Source: Erpobdella octoculata
Lineage: Eukaryota; Annelida; Clitellata; Hirudinida; Erpobdellidae
DNA length: 64,000 nt
Assembly (NCBI GenBank): GCA_963978895.1
Contig: OZ022238.1
Coordinates: 8,705,355-8,769,354 of the forward strand
Direction: 5' to 3'
Each line of letters starts with the position of its first letter. The first letter of the stretch is position 1. The translations under genes and the position numbers were made by a program. The notes beneath the pieces are model-generated. The model did not search any database, was not told the origin of the DNA, and worked only from the letters and a program-made list of their open reading frames with translations. Shown in pieces: positions 1 to 13,462 of this stretch.

Positions 1-1121
1 TTATCATAGTTGTAGAATTATAGACAGTTTTAGTTAGTAAGTAGAGTAGGTAATCACTGGTCATTTACTTTGACAATCTGGGCTGAAATTATTTTAAAGT
101 AAAGCACAGTAACACAGTTGAAAAAAATTGTAAATGGGATTAAAGCTTTTAATTTAAAAGTGAACTTATCGTCTACTTATCAATTATTGATCTAAATTTA
201 TTTTTTATATTAGGATTTTATTTATATATTTAATAATAATTTTATATAAATATATTATTTTAATATTTACATGTGCCAATATAAAATAAATAGAATTTTA
301 TTACAGTGTCTGCAATTCAAAAGTCCTCCATAGGAAACATTTAGCATGAATTATTTAAAATTTTAAGCAATTGCACTTTTCTCAAATCCAAAGTCTGCTG
401 ACAGACATCGAACATACATTTTTTAGCACAGAACTCACAAAATATTTTAATCACAGTCCTTCCACCTATAGTAAGGAAAAAACCTTCTTTAATATAAATA
501 TCTTAACAATAAGAAATTAATTGATGTTATACAGACCTGCATGTGCACACCAGTGACGGGAATCACAAAGTGTTGCTACGGTTAACTGTTGCGTGGCGGG
601 CATATCCTTCTTACACAAGCTTCTTGTTGCGACATTCCCGACATCTTCATATGTAGCCATCATTGCATTTATTGCTTTCCAAGCAACAAGGAACATGACA
701 TATTTTTAAAACTATGCTAAATGTGACATCACATAAACCATTTTGAATGCTAAAAAAAATCTGCATCCCAAACTTCTAACCACTCTGATGCTGGCAATCA
801 TAGCTGTTGTGCGCAAGGTCGTATTTAGCTAGCCAGGCTATGCAGCTATCATTGTCTGACAGCACCTCAAGGAAAATTGTGTGGACTCTGTCAAGTTTAA
901 AAATAATAAAAAATAAAATTCTGTATTGTATTATTGCATCACAGAATCAGAATATAAATGATTTTTTTCAAATGTTCAAACTGGTGGGTTCAGATAGGCC
1001 GGAAAATTAGTTCTTATGTCATGAAAGAATGATATAGAGTTCATGGTTGGAGATAATTTGTTATCAGTGTCCATTATTATTATTTTATTTATATTCTGAT
1101 AACAATTTAATTGTAATTAAG
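1..1121. other. AT-rich sequence 5' of the first visible TONSL exon
   Basis: I see no supported coding exon here. The first recognisable TONSL exon (1122-1217) begins after an AG acceptor and needs one preceding base to complete its first codon. The start codon therefore lies in an upstream exon that is either hidden in this stretch or outside the window. A 67-codon open frame at 807-1010 shows no resemblance to the TONSL N-terminus and has no matching splice donor. Confidence 0.5.
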
Positions 1122-4100
1122 GTTTAATCAAGAACAAGAAGAAAGCAAGGAGAAGAGGAAACACAAAAGCTCTTTCGGAAACATGTAGAGAGCTAGGTGT
1201 TGCTTATACTAATATAGGTATGGTATATTTGTTTCGTGCATAATCTTATTCTTATTCTTGGGATATTCGAACTGTTTGTTAATAATGATTATGCATTTTA
1301 AGTTTTCTTTTCTTTGAAACTGTCTATTAACTCTTAGATTTATAGAGGCTGTGAAGAATAATTAAAGTATTTAATTTTTTCTTTTACCCATTATTATTCA
1401 TTTAATGATTAAATATTTGTCAGTTTTGTGACTGTATTTTGTATACAAGAGATATACAGATGAAGCAGTATAGGTGGCTGTTATGTGATATGGCCACTGC
1501 ATGAAGACATTTATTAGTTTCTTTGCTGAAGTGTATTACACAAAGTGGCGCTGTAATGGCATGACCTTTACGCTTTGAAACCTAATTTTAAAGTTTATTG
1601 TGAAAAGTTAGTTTTATCACTGTTTTAATTTTTTTTATAATGTTCAAAAACAGGAAAGTATGATGATGCCAAGGAAGAACTTACAGAAGCATTGGAGATC
1701 AGCACGTCAGATTCAGACTTTCTCGATCAGGCAAAAGCTCACAGATTTTTCGGCGAGGTCTTCATGAAGCAGGGCTTGCACAAGATAGCACTTCAACATC
1801 ATGGAAAGTGAGTCACTCATTTTGTTAGCTCATCCAATCACTTTTCTGACTGCATATTCATTGATTACATTGCATTGCATACTCAAAATTTCATATATTA
1901 GAAAATAACTTATCTTTAACCGCTTTGTCTTCCGCTGTCTAGTATTTTAATCAATCATTCAAATTCTTATTTGCTCTCAGATATTTGGATTTGGCTGTCC
2001 AGTGCAAAAGTCAAGTGGAGGAACAAAGAGCTTACACCACCCTGGGTAATACTTACCTCGACATCGCCCAGGTAAAAGGACCGGACGGGCCGGGTTCTGC
2101 CACCTCCTTGAGGAATGCCGAAGAGTGCTTCAACCATGCGATGATTTTAAGCGAAAAGGTCAAATCCGTAATCAGTGTTACGGAATATGCCGAAATGAAA
2201 GCTGGACTTTTTACCAATTTTGGTGGGTGCAAATAAATGTTGTTTAACTGGAAATGTTTCACATAATTTTTTTAACATAACTTTTTGATTGTATAATTTT
2301 GTTTTTTTTTTATAGCTCTTATATGGGAGTTAAAAGGAGACTTAGAAAAAAGCATCCAATATTTCCTTCAGTCTATTAAACTTTCAGAGTTTGTTTTTAT
2401 TTTACTCCTAGTAAAAAAAAAGTATAAATCGAATTGATATTATGTGACATTTTTAAAACTTTAATTTAAAAAAAAACACTAGAGAACACAAATTCCACGA
2501 GAACCTCTTTCGAAATTTGTACAACATGGCTGATTGCCTTAAGAAGAATGGCAAAGCTAAGGAGGCTCTTGAATGGTCGAAAAAAGCTCTGAGCCACGCC
2601 CATAAAATCAAATGTAGATCATCAGAGATAGCTGCTCTTTTCAGCATGGCGAGGGTTTGTATTTATTCATTTTCTGATTTTAGCAAGCTTTAATTAACAT
2701 ACCTAGTTGCTGTATGTATGTTTGTGGGTCTATTCGGCCTTTTTTCAATACGTGAATCCAGATTTTAAAATAATTTAAACCAGAGGCTGAAATTTAAAAA
2801 AATATAAACCCAAAAATTCCAACTCAAAGTTTAATGCTGCATGGTTTTTCTACAACCGAAGTTGATGTTTTGAAAATGTAAAACCTGAACTCGGAAATTT
2901 GAAAATCATGATATTATGTTTTATTATATTACATTATATTATGTTATATTTATTTTATTATACTTTGCGATATTATGATTATGAAACGGAGTATGTTCGG
3001 TAGACCCACTGTTGAAATGAGCGGAAGGATTTTGTAAACATAAGAGTCTTCAGTGCTGTGTAGAAGCTGGCTGAACTAAATGATGTGGTGATGATGTTTT
3101 TTTCACCTTTTAAGCCTGATGACAATGATGGATCTTCCATTGAGAGTTGTTAAGCCTCCACCATCCTGGCAAAAGACAGATTTAATCATGCTCAGCCATG
3201 CAAAGATTTCTTTACTGTTTATTGTTGAATCCAGTGGATATCTTGAATAGATGGAAGGATGTGGTCGAATTTTTGTACGTTGTAGATTATTTCAAGAGAA
3301 TGATAAGGGAGTTGAGATTCTGTAATCGATGTTTGGAAAGCCGGGGAAGTTATAACGATTATGTTGTATAAATTTTGGAATAATTTCTTAAATTTATCAT
3401 TCACTGGTTGTCTTCTTATATTTTCAACAGAATATCTTTGCAATAAAAGAATTCAATTTTTAATCATATCTCAATTGAATAAAACAAACATGACAGAAAA
3501 TAAAAAATATAGAAATTAAAAAAGTATAAGGTGCCTCTTGTGATGTCAAAATTCTTACATTCATTTTTTTTGTTTATAATTAAAATTATTTTCAGTTGTT
3601 TTTTTTAAATATTTATTTTTACTTATTCTCGCCTTGCTACAATTACAACTTCCTCTACCATCTATCTTCTTCAGATACACCTAGATATGTCCAACTTTGT
3701 TCATGCTAAAGATCCTTTGATATCTCTCTACAAGATAAAGAAACCATGTGATGACGAAGATTCTGAAAAGCAGATGGTTATTCGCACTCTCAAGAGAGGT
3801 TAGTTGAAGGAATAACTTTTTGATATCCGAACATCACCCAACCACTTGTTTTTGCTTCTTCCCGACAGTAATAAAGTTGGTTCGACTTTTGGAGGATTTA
3901 GAAAATATTCCCAAAAAAGATGCAAAAAGCTTGTTCTCTCTTTACAAGAAAATTGGGACCAGAGCCGCTGTTCTTGACAGCAATGAGTTTGCAGTGTGCT
4001 GCTTTAAAAACATGGTTGGTTGGTTGATTATAATTTTTCCTATCAGTTGATCTGTGGGTCTCTAGTGGGTTGGTTTGTGATGAAAAAGTTCAGTACTAGA

Positions 4101-7100
4101 AAAAATAATGGCGTGTTATATTTATTGGCTTGATAGAATAGCTGGAGTGTTGACGGATCCTTCAAATTAACATTTTTAAGTTGATTTTAACAGGAAAAGT
4201 GCACAAAGGTTTTGAATTTGAAAGACGAAGATTTGAGATTCATGTATTCATCGATGTGGAAATCTCTGAAAGAGTTGCGCAAGTTCCACGAGGTTCTCAT
4301 CTACCTCGACAAGGAAGCCGTACTCTGGAAAAATAATCACAAAGCGGTAATTTTTGTTTTAGGTTTTTTATTTCAGCGTGTACAAATTGTTGTGTAATTT
4401 CAAATATGGCAGTGTTCAATTCAGTTTGCGAATAGAGCAGTAAAGGATATCAAAGTTCATGCTACGTTTGCTCGTAGTTGTTTAAGTTTGTTTAACACAT
4501 TCGATTTTAAACCCATTACATCTATATTTGAACTTTAAGAAATTTAGTTTAGTATTTTAAAAAAATATAATAAGTTATCGATTAATATGTTCTTCATTTT
4601 TTTTCAAAACCAGCTATACAGATTGAACATGGAGAAAGCAGAAATATTAGAGCTATCGAAAGCAGATTATGAAAGCATCAAAGAAGCATACGACACTGCC
4701 TACAAGGAGGCTGAGATGTTGAATTCCAGCAAGAAAAAGGTGCAGTGAGTGGTTTGTAGTTTGGATAATTGGGTATTATAGTAAGGGATAGAAAGTAATG
4801 ATGACGATAGTATCATGGTGATGATAATGATGGTATCGTGGTGATGATGATGATAGTATCATGGTGATGATGATAGTATCATGATGATGATGATAGTATC
4901 ATGATGATGATGAAAGGTTTTTTGTGATAATGGTGAGTATTTTATGGTTCTTATGTAACAAAATACGAAATAGTTCTTCTAATTACAGATTATTGTTTTT
5001 TTTTTATCGGGAATCCGAATTTTTCTGGTAAAGACGGCTTCAGACGTTGAAACCGATAGGTGGCAGTGATGATGACGATCTTTATTATAATTCACAGATT
5101 CGTGTTCTCAAGAAGTTATTAGCCTGGCAGAAGAACGAAGGGAAAGGAGACGACTTTGTCGTTACTAAGAGAATCCTCGATGAACTTTCACCCCTCAAAA
5201 CTTGCGTCATAGATGGTTACAACATTGAAGAGGAAAATGATGGTAATGGGGATGGTGATGATGATGATGAAGAAGAGGACATGGATGAGTGTAGTGATAA
5301 TATGTCTCAAATTAGTGATGATGAGGAAATTGAACTCGACAAAGAATTTGGTTCGTATAAGATAAGAACGTTATTTCTCTTCAACTTGTGTGATACTTTC
5401 AAATTGTGCTTACCTGGTCAAACGTTTAGCTGGCACCACTAATCACTGCATTATATATATTTTCGGTTGTTTTCTTGAAAAGTTAAACACCATCACATAT
5501 TTCCCTGCATTTAAGAATAGTTGGGTGAATCTATTGACAACATATTTTTCTAAAAATTATTTAAAATTTTTTAAAAATAGTTTTTATTGCAGCTGATGCT
5601 TGTATTTGCATCTGTAAAATCTTTGCTTGTGTAAACTAACGTATAAAAATAAGCTTGTATGTATAATGCTTTATTTAATAATTTTGAGTTAATTTTGCAG
5701 ACATGTGCAGTGATGAGGAAACTGATGAAAAGTCTTTTATCAAAGATCCAAAAGTTTGTGTTTTCTAATAATCCTTAGAGTTACCATAGCAATGCTTATT
5801 TTTATAATAATGGTTCATTTCAGCGCAATGCAGTAGGGGAGACACCACTGCACAGGGCCAGCATCGAAGGTGACCTCAGAAGGGTCAAGTTACTTCTTAA
5901 CAAAGTCTGTTTTCCTTTGTCAACTTTTCAATTTTTTATTGAATAATTCTTGTTATTTGCTTTTATTAACTTTCACTTTTCCGTGCACGTTTTTAAGTTT
6001 GGAAGATCATTATTAAATTTACCCACTTCGAAAAAAAATTATAAATTCAAATATTATTAAAAAATAAATTAAAAAAATAACAACAATGATGACAAAAACT
6101 TTCATTGTCATAGCAACTATAAACATCTTTTGTTTCCTATTCACCGGGGTAATAGTTTAGTTTTACGATACGATGTCGCCATGAAATTGTATAACTGTCT
6201 TAATAGCATGTTTTAATTTTTTAAATTAACTTTCATTTATTTTTTGTAATTCTTTAATCAGTTGACCTTGTTTGATTTTTGTTTTCATCAAACATAGGGA
6301 CACAAAGTGAATTTGAGAGATTACAGTGGCTGGCTCCCCATCCACGAGGCAGCCAGCCATGGATTTGTGGAGATAGCTGAACTGCTGCTGGACGCTGGAG
6401 CATCAATAAATGACAGGGGTGGTAAGGAGTGCCAGGGTTTCACTCCCCTGCACGATGCTTGTACGAACGGGCACACGGAAGTGGTTCAGTTATTTATAAG
6501 GAGGGGAGCTGATCTACTTGCCAAGAATGATGAAGTGAGTTGATTTGAAATTGAGTTAGTAGTTGTCTGTTAATTTGTAGTTATTTGTTGTCTGTTAGTT
6601 TGTAGTTGTCTATTTTTATTGTCTTTGTTGGCTTTATATCTTTTCAATGTTGTTGTCAAAGCTATCTAGTGAAAAATTTAACTCTAGTGTAGCTTAGAAA
6701 AAAATTGAATTTTGGAAAAGTGGATGATGATAGTAAAAATTAGCATAACACGAATAGAGCTGGTGCTGACAAATTATCAGCAAATAATATATTAAATTGT
6801 ATTATTAATTAATTAATTAATGAGTGACATAAAGAAGCGATGAAACTTTGAAATGAATTCTTAATTAATATTATGAAGGGTGAACTCGGAGTTGACATAT
6901 TTGAAGAATGGTGCAACAACCAGGGGGAGGATGTGTCGCAAGAAGCTGTTGCTTGTTTGAACAAGTTGAAGGAGGCCACTGAAAGTTGGTATAACTAACT
7001 AACTAGCAATTGGAATGGTAGTTTTAATGGCAGATTGCTGCGATTAAGTCTGTTTTCATTTAGTTTTGACTGACTCGGATACTTTTATTGAAAGGACAAA

Positions 7101-10100
7101 AAGCCACGTTATTGTCCAACTTCAGACATGGAGTTCGATCGACCACTCCTTCTTCAAAATCTGAGAGACCGATCTTAAGTTCAGTCTCCTCGCAGGGGTA
7201 GATTGATCACTTTTATTATCTTTGTTTTGCTATTTATTTTTTCTTTTTATTTTAATCATTAATTTGTTTTTGTCAATTCATTTAAATGCGAGTTTATTTT
7301 TTTTTTTTTTATTATTTCATAACAGACCATCTACAACGAATGCTTCAAGTTCAAAAAGCAATTTTCACAGAAAGGTTTCTGTTGATGCAGAGATTATAAA
7401 TTATAACAAAATTTGTTTAATATTTATTATTTTTTGTGATAATCACTTAATAATTAAATGTGCAGCCATTGATGTAACTTTAGTAGTATGAATAGTGATA
7501 ATGTTAATAATAAATAAAAGTTACATTAATTAAATCCTTAACATCAGACGATGCTTTCCATGCGTTCTACATCGCCCCCGTCAACTCCGTCGACATCTTC
7601 ACGATGGATTTCCAACGAGGACAATCGAACGAACGACATTGAAGAAGTTTCATCACCCGAGCCATCGCAGAGAAAACGAGTGGGAGGTGGTAAGGTCGTT
7701 GCTGTTAAGGAATACAAGGAAGCCATATCCCGTAAGAATTTTTTTGTGTTAAATGTAAATCAGTATTTTGTCACTTATAAATTTTTTTATAATTATTTCT
7801 AATTTATTTGTAGATACTTTTTAATGATGTTGTAAGATTTTATTGTTTATTATTTTTAATTTTATGCTTGATTCTCTCAAGCTTTGATGATGATGATTGT
7901 TTAGGAGTTAAGAAGCCATTGCTGTCTAAGGCTAATATGTCGTTAGCCAATCAAAACCTTAAGACAGCCCTCATCCCGGAATCAGAGTTTATAGATGGTG
8001 ATGATTGGCTGGTTGATGACTCCAAAGCAGCGGTCGTTGAAAATTCGACCAATAGTAAGTGATTCAATAATAACCTTTTTCACTGATTTTACATTTTTGG
8101 GGAAATAATTTTGTTTTAGTTCATTTGTGGTTTTTTTTTTTTGCCAAGATTCTATAAGGAGCAGAACCCCAAAGACAAGGCAGTCTTCTACGACCACTCT
8201 TTCGCTATCCAGAAAAGCTGCTCAGAAGAGGAAGTCTCCAGATGAAGATACAAATAGCAACGAAGATGAACATGATGAAAGCAGAAGTAGAGAAATGGCG
8301 AAGAAAAAAAGCAGAAAAGTCATCGGCGATGATGATGATGGCGGCCGTCGTTGCGTCGATCGAACTTTTGTTGCCGATTCAGATCTCGAAAATGAAAGTG
8401 AAGCCAAAAGCCTGAGAGGGAAATCCAGAGCAGATGTTAATGAGTCGCTGGCAAACGTGAGCCTGCTTAAAGAGGTTAATAGGTCACCAGGTGATCCTCA
8501 GAAGTGGGTCAAAGTCAGAATAGAGGACAGGCTTGTCGCCGTTCCCATCAACGACAGGTTTTTGTTACTTTATTCTTTTTTTTTTAAATAATTTTGATTG
8601 TTTAAAATGACATTTTGTTACTCATGTACATTCAAAACTGGATACAAATAAATTTCTAGGTTATATTTTAGTTAATTTATTCGAATTCATCTTTACATTT
8701 GCTCATTTCATGCTATGAAATTTTGTCGCATTATAAAATTTAAATGTTTTTTATTCAAATTAAAACTCAGGGATGGTCGCACTGTTTCGTGGTTGGCCGA
8801 GCAAGCCTCGATGCGTCATTACGTAAGTTTCAGCAGTCGACCCAAGTTGACCCTTGTCACTCCAGAAGGCTTCATTCTTATGCCCTTCGACCCCATTGCC
8901 GGCCTGTTAAAAGATGGACAAGAGGTGAATTATTTTTTCTTGATATTTGTATTAATCAGCTAGTTGAAATATTTTTAAAATGGTGTTTGTCTGATATGCG
9001 TGTACCTGTAAGTAACATGTCCACTTGCAACAATTCATCAATAGACCAACTGGACCGATCATTACTTTTGCTATATCACCCTTTAAAGTTAACTTAACCA
9101 GGTATAAATGTAAATGTTTGTTAGATTAGTGAATGTAAAGTTGTAAATCTTCTTCTGAAAAAGAATAAATATCAGGAATTAAATATTAAGATCTGAATGC
9201 ATAGGTTTATGTGATGTAATGAGAATCTCTCATTTGTGATGATGTTACTTACTGCTAACTTAATTTTTTTCATTCTTTTCCTTATTCTTTTTGTATGTAG
9301 GTTAAAACTTTGCATAATGCTGATAAGAGGTTCTACAATCGCAAAACTTGTTGATCTTTTTATTGTCAACGGTTGATGACGAATATAAAGTGATTTAAAA
9401 CCTACAAACTGTAGCAAATTTTTCTTTGGACAGTTTGTTTTAGTATGGCTTTATTATAAGCTGAAAAATTAAAGTCAATTAATTCCTTACAATAGAATAG
9501 AACCACAAAAGTTCAGTTAATTTTATCTCTTTCTATATTTGGCAGCTCTCCCAACCCTTGCTATAATGCTTTTTTGGTAGCTTGAATTTACCTTCAGCTT
9601 AGCTATATAACTTATAAGAATTTTTAGGAGAATAAAAAAGCCAGCTATTCATTCAAAGATGTTAGAATTCAGGTTTGAATGGATATTTATATATCTTTTA
9701 GCGATAGTCCAATGTATTATGTAATATTTCTGGTGTCCATTGGTGCTCTTACTTTACTCTTATGTTATTTATAGTATTGCCTTTTTCTTGCCAGATTACT
9801 GGTTCTGTAGTTGACTGGGAAGAAATACCACTGGAGACGAGATATACAGATGCATGCAAACACCTTGGATGCAGTGTGTTCTTTAACAAGTTATTTTTGC
9901 CATTTCCATTAATTCATTAGTGTTATTATTATTAACTAGAGATAACTCAACAAAAATGACATTGTTTTTAATATCATTATATGTTGTTTTGTACTTACAG
10001 TGCTACCTTTCTTGGTATTTAGATCTGAGTCTACAATTGCATAACAACTTTTATTACAGGCCTGCATGCACTAATTTTATCAACTGCTGACCTCTGTGTT

Positions 10101-10936
10101 ATGTGAAATTGTTAACATACATAATATAGATATCGTAAATTATGTATGTTGATTATGTATCTTATTCTGAAAAAGCATATTCAAACATACTAATTAATTG
10201 TTAAATATTTGGCTTACTTATAATTTCTTAATGGTGTGTTTTTATTTATAAGTATTGGTATTTTATGTTATTAAATAAATTTAATTTACATGCTTGTAAC
10301 TTCTCCAGCTGCCTATTCGAACATAAAGAGCCAGCTTTCTGATGTAGAATCAACAAACTTTCTCAACTTAACTCGTAAAAACCTTCAACTGACACAGCTC
10401 AGACCCGTCTGCCATGTCCTTCAGTCTTTCGCTTCTCTGACCGAGCTGCATCTCGGAGGTTGTCATGTCATAGATTTTAATGCTGTTGTTATTATAATTT
10501 GACTTGACGTCATTTTTTTTTATAATGTTTAATGTGACGTTAATTCTTAGTCTTCTAAGCCACGAAGAAAGGGTCCTTTGCAGAGGTAGCCGTTTATAGG
10601 CGCCTACCCCCTTAGCAATGCGAGTGAACTCCTTGCTTAAGGGAGTTACACCAGTGAGGTTCGAACTGCCGACCTAACGATCGACAGGCGAACGCTCCAC
10701 CGCTCTGCCACCAGCGCCTCTATTTTTGTAAATCTTTTCATTTTTGTCATGTTTTCTTAATTCCTTACAGGGAACAAGCTGAAGAACGACGGGTTCCGAT
10801 CTCTCATCGGCATATTCAGAAATCTCAGCTATCTCTCGGTTCTTGACGTAAGCAGCAATCAGTTGACCAGCGAGTCCATTCTCGCTCTCTCGCAACATCT
10901 TACCAATGAGATAATTAAAAAGTCTCTTCAGGTTTG

Positions 10937-10968
<32 letters not shown>

Positions 10969-11671
10969 GTATTGGTAGAAAATCACTCGAGTTAAAAATA
11001 ATCATAAAAATAATTCCATCATAACATTACTGTTATTATTTCCAATCAGTCTCTGCGAACTCTTAATCTCGGTGGTAACCACTTGACTGATGTTTCTTCA
11101 ACACACCTGTTCACCTGTATTGAACACCTGGTTTCTCTAACACGTCTGGATCTTTCGGCCTGTCAGCTGACCGAGAAATTCTTTGGTAATGGCGAACAGG
11201 CCATACACAGTTTTCAAGGTTTTAGTGAATTTTTTTCTATATAATTTTGTCTGTGAGTTATGATTATGACTACAGTAAGACTGATTTTACTCTCTAAGAA
11301 GTTAATGTAGAGATTCATTGCATTGATAGTAATGTTAGATAACTGTTGTTGCAGGTAGCTTAATAGTTCATCTGGACCTCTCACAGAATGAAATGGAAAG
11401 AATCGACATGAAGCTTTTCTTTAGCTGTTTCAACTTTGGCAGGCTTCAAACTCTCAAGTTACCAACTGTCTGTTCCACGTTTGTTGAAGGACTGAGGAGC
11501 CATTTGACAAATACTAAAGTGAGTTTGTTGGGCTAGTTAACTGATGCATTTTGGTGGCTGATGAATCGATAATGCAAAACATATAATTCATTCATTCATT
11601 CATTCATGCAGGGTAAGGTCGACTTCAAACTTCTATGCATTGATGGAAGAAGTGTATTTCCAGAATTCTAA
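1122..11671 (+). CDS. TONSL: TONSL (Tonsoku-like), 26 exons, N-terminus missing
   Basis: DNA-repair scaffold. Known role: with MMS22L it binds new histones H3-H4 and promotes RAD51 loading at stalled forks. Exons: 1122-1217, 1654-1807, 1981-2222, 2316-2388, 2483-2654, 3675-3798, 3869-4014, 4194-4346, 4614-4739, 5044-5350, 5701-5753, 5824-5904, 6298-6534, 6879-6984, 7095-7197, 7326-7374, 7548-7731, 7905-8054, 8149-8557, 8771-8924, 9795-9873, 10309-10458, 10771-10931, 11050-11218, 11355-11518, 11612-11671. All introns are GT-AG and frame is kept throughout, giving about 1299 residues against about 1378 in human. Domain order matches the family: TPRs (about residues 1-428), an acidic D/E-rich linker, ankyrin repeats (about 549-690, with GETPLHRA, RDYSGWLPIHEA, GFTPLHDA), a disordered basic/serine-rich stretch, a ubiquitin-like domain (about 965-1040) and C-terminal leucine-rich repeats. 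The exon 9/10 junction has a second in-frame choice (donor 4745, acceptor 5033). AATAAA lies at 11883. Confidence 0.93.
10559..10721 (-). mobile_element. tRNA-derived SINE (family A) in TONSL intron 22
   Basis: Read on the minus strand it starts with a tRNA-like head. There is an A-box-like TGGCAGAGCGG (10701-10711) and a B-box-like CAGTTCGAACC (about 10658-10669). A body follows with CCCTTAAGCAAGGAGTTCAC and CCGTTTATAGG-type words. The same body recurs at 45.8 kb and, in pieces, at 22.4, 31.4, 49.0 and 52.3 kb. Extra tRNA-unlike body sequence and multiple copies rule out a functional tRNA gene. Confidence 0.8.
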
Positions 11672-12267
11672 GAAAAATCTTTGTTTTTGTGTAAACTCTG
11701 CCCTCCATGCTGAGTTGAACAAACAGAAAAATCCTCCAGTTTGTTGTCATTTGTGTGTTTAAATATGTAATTTCTTTTTCAAAGTTTAGTTTTTATATTT
11801 TTTTTATATTTTTTTTTTGGCAAATGCAAAGTAAAAATTATGGGTTTTCTTTATGAAAGTAAAGATAAATTTGTTTCAAATCAATAAACCAAGCATTTGT
11901 GAATATGTAAGGTCTTTTGAAGTACTTGTTCACTGTTCACCTTTCAAAATTATTATTTATCCATAGCGTTGTTATTGTTCCATATTTGCTATGTATACAG
12001 ATTTGTCAGCCTCCATATTTTCATTCTTATAAATTGACTTTATAGGTACAGGAGGTTATTAAACCAAAAAGCACCATGTTTTGATCAATGTATCAATTTA
12101 TATAGCGCTCTTCACGACCAGTAGTGCAAAAATTGCTTTAACTGTGAACTGACTCGAAAAAAAAGTTCTTCAGCTCATGGCAGAAATACTTGAGAGGTGA
12201 ATACGTAGCGAGAGAAGGTGGAAGAGAATTTCAGAAAAAAACAACAAGAAAAACGTCTGGCAAAAAA
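11672..12267. other. TONSL 3' UTR and intergenic sequence
   Basis: Follows the TONSL stop codon. It contains the polyadenylation signal AATAAA (11883-11888). A degenerate fragment near 12105-12170 (tatatagcgctcttcacg) resembles a SINE tail. No coding sequence is recognised. Confidence 0.5.
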
Positions 12268-12984
12268 GCAGTGACTGATCCAGGGGGTATGGGGGATGTA
12301 TCATCCCCACCAGATTGAAAATAACCATTATTGTTAAAAATTTTGGAGACCATCTCGGTCATCGGTTTTTGGAAAGAAGTATGAGTCTTGAAAAAAATTT
12401 TGAAAGTTATTTGAGATTCTTTCATTTTTTATTGTGGTTAAATATCATTGACTTGCAAGCCACAGGTGAGTCTTCAGGTGTGTCCCGAATTCTGCAAACG
12501 TTTGTGAGCTGGTTGCTATAGTAGGAAGTTGATTTTACAGTCTTGGGCCAGCTTGCGATTCCCCTGCTCGTCAGGTTCTTTGGAGAAAAATGTTAACATT
12601 TATACAAGAACAATATGTTAGAAAATCCTGCCTTTCATGGTTTTGCTAAAATGACATCTGCATCTGCAGTGGTGTAGTGATTGGGGGTGTAATAGTGTAA
12701 TATCAGTGGAGGCAAAAGTGTATAAGGCATAAGGTTTTGGAAAAAGTACCTATGACTGCGCCATCTCCGGTCAGCTATACCCATAGATATATCTATGGCT
12801 ATACCTATATACGGTTGTCGAAATTTTTTGGAAAAGTAACGGTTATCAACTATTTTTTTATGAAAAGTTAACAGATATGATTTTTTAGGGAAACACTTCT
12901 TAGACTTTGTCCGTGGTTCCAAAAATTCTAACTACGCCACTAATCACTGCATCTCCTCACCTAGAGTTCCTGGATCCGCCACTG
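12268..12984. mobile_element. hAT-like MITE copy with a nested second MITE
   Basis: The left end reads CAGTGACTGATCCAGGGGG and the right end TGGATCCGCCACTG, an imperfect inverted pair of the CAGTGGCGGATCCAGG type seen in many animal hAT MITEs. The inside has no coding capacity. It carries the phrase 'ttttggaaaaagtaccta', which recurs in copies near 34.8, 35.9 and 46.2 kb. A second short element sits inside at about 12666-12942, with ends CAGTGGTGTAGT and CTACGCCACTA. Exact target-site duplications are not resolved. Confidence 0.55.
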
Positions 12985-13432
12985 CAAAAGAGTGTTTAAA
13001 AAAAAATTAAAAGGACGATTAACAGTAAAAGTCTCACTTATGGGGGTTAGATCCTTTAAATATGGCTAAGAAGTACAATTTTTACTTCTAAGCACAATAA
13101 GGTTACTTTTGAAAATCACGCTGTAATCTATAAAACGTGTCCAGTGCAGAAGAACAAATGACGAGCAGCAGAATTAAAGGCTTGACATAGTTTTCAACCT
13201 GATGATCTAGTTTTTTTTCAGCTCAAAAAATTACTATTGGTAAGAACAAGTGAAATTTGTGGTAACAAATAAGAAAGGTTTCCAACTTCATGCACGAGCC
13301 GCTTAGTTACACCATTCATGTTTACATGTGATTTTGAAACGAATTCTCTTCCCGATGTTTTGGTTTTGGTAACTCAGTGAATTTATCTTATTTATTAGAA
13401 ATTAGGAAGGGGAAGGTACTCACCTTGTTGAT
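12985..13432. other. Intergenic sequence upstream of the FAM174-like gene
   Basis: AT-rich sequence between the MITE and the FAM174-like gene. It presumably includes that gene's promoter and 5' UTR. I recognise no TATA box or other defined promoter element and no repeat. Confidence 0.4.
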
Positions 13433-13462
13433 GTGAATGAATTTGTGTCTTCAATAATCACT

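Noticed and set aside
807..1010. 67-codon frame considered as the missing TONSL first exon
   Set aside because: Its sequence does not resemble the TONSL N-terminus and it has no donor in the required phase.
7544..8407. Minus-strand frames opposite TONSL exons
   Set aside because: Shadows of serine- and acid-rich TONSL exons 17-19, with no domain of their own.
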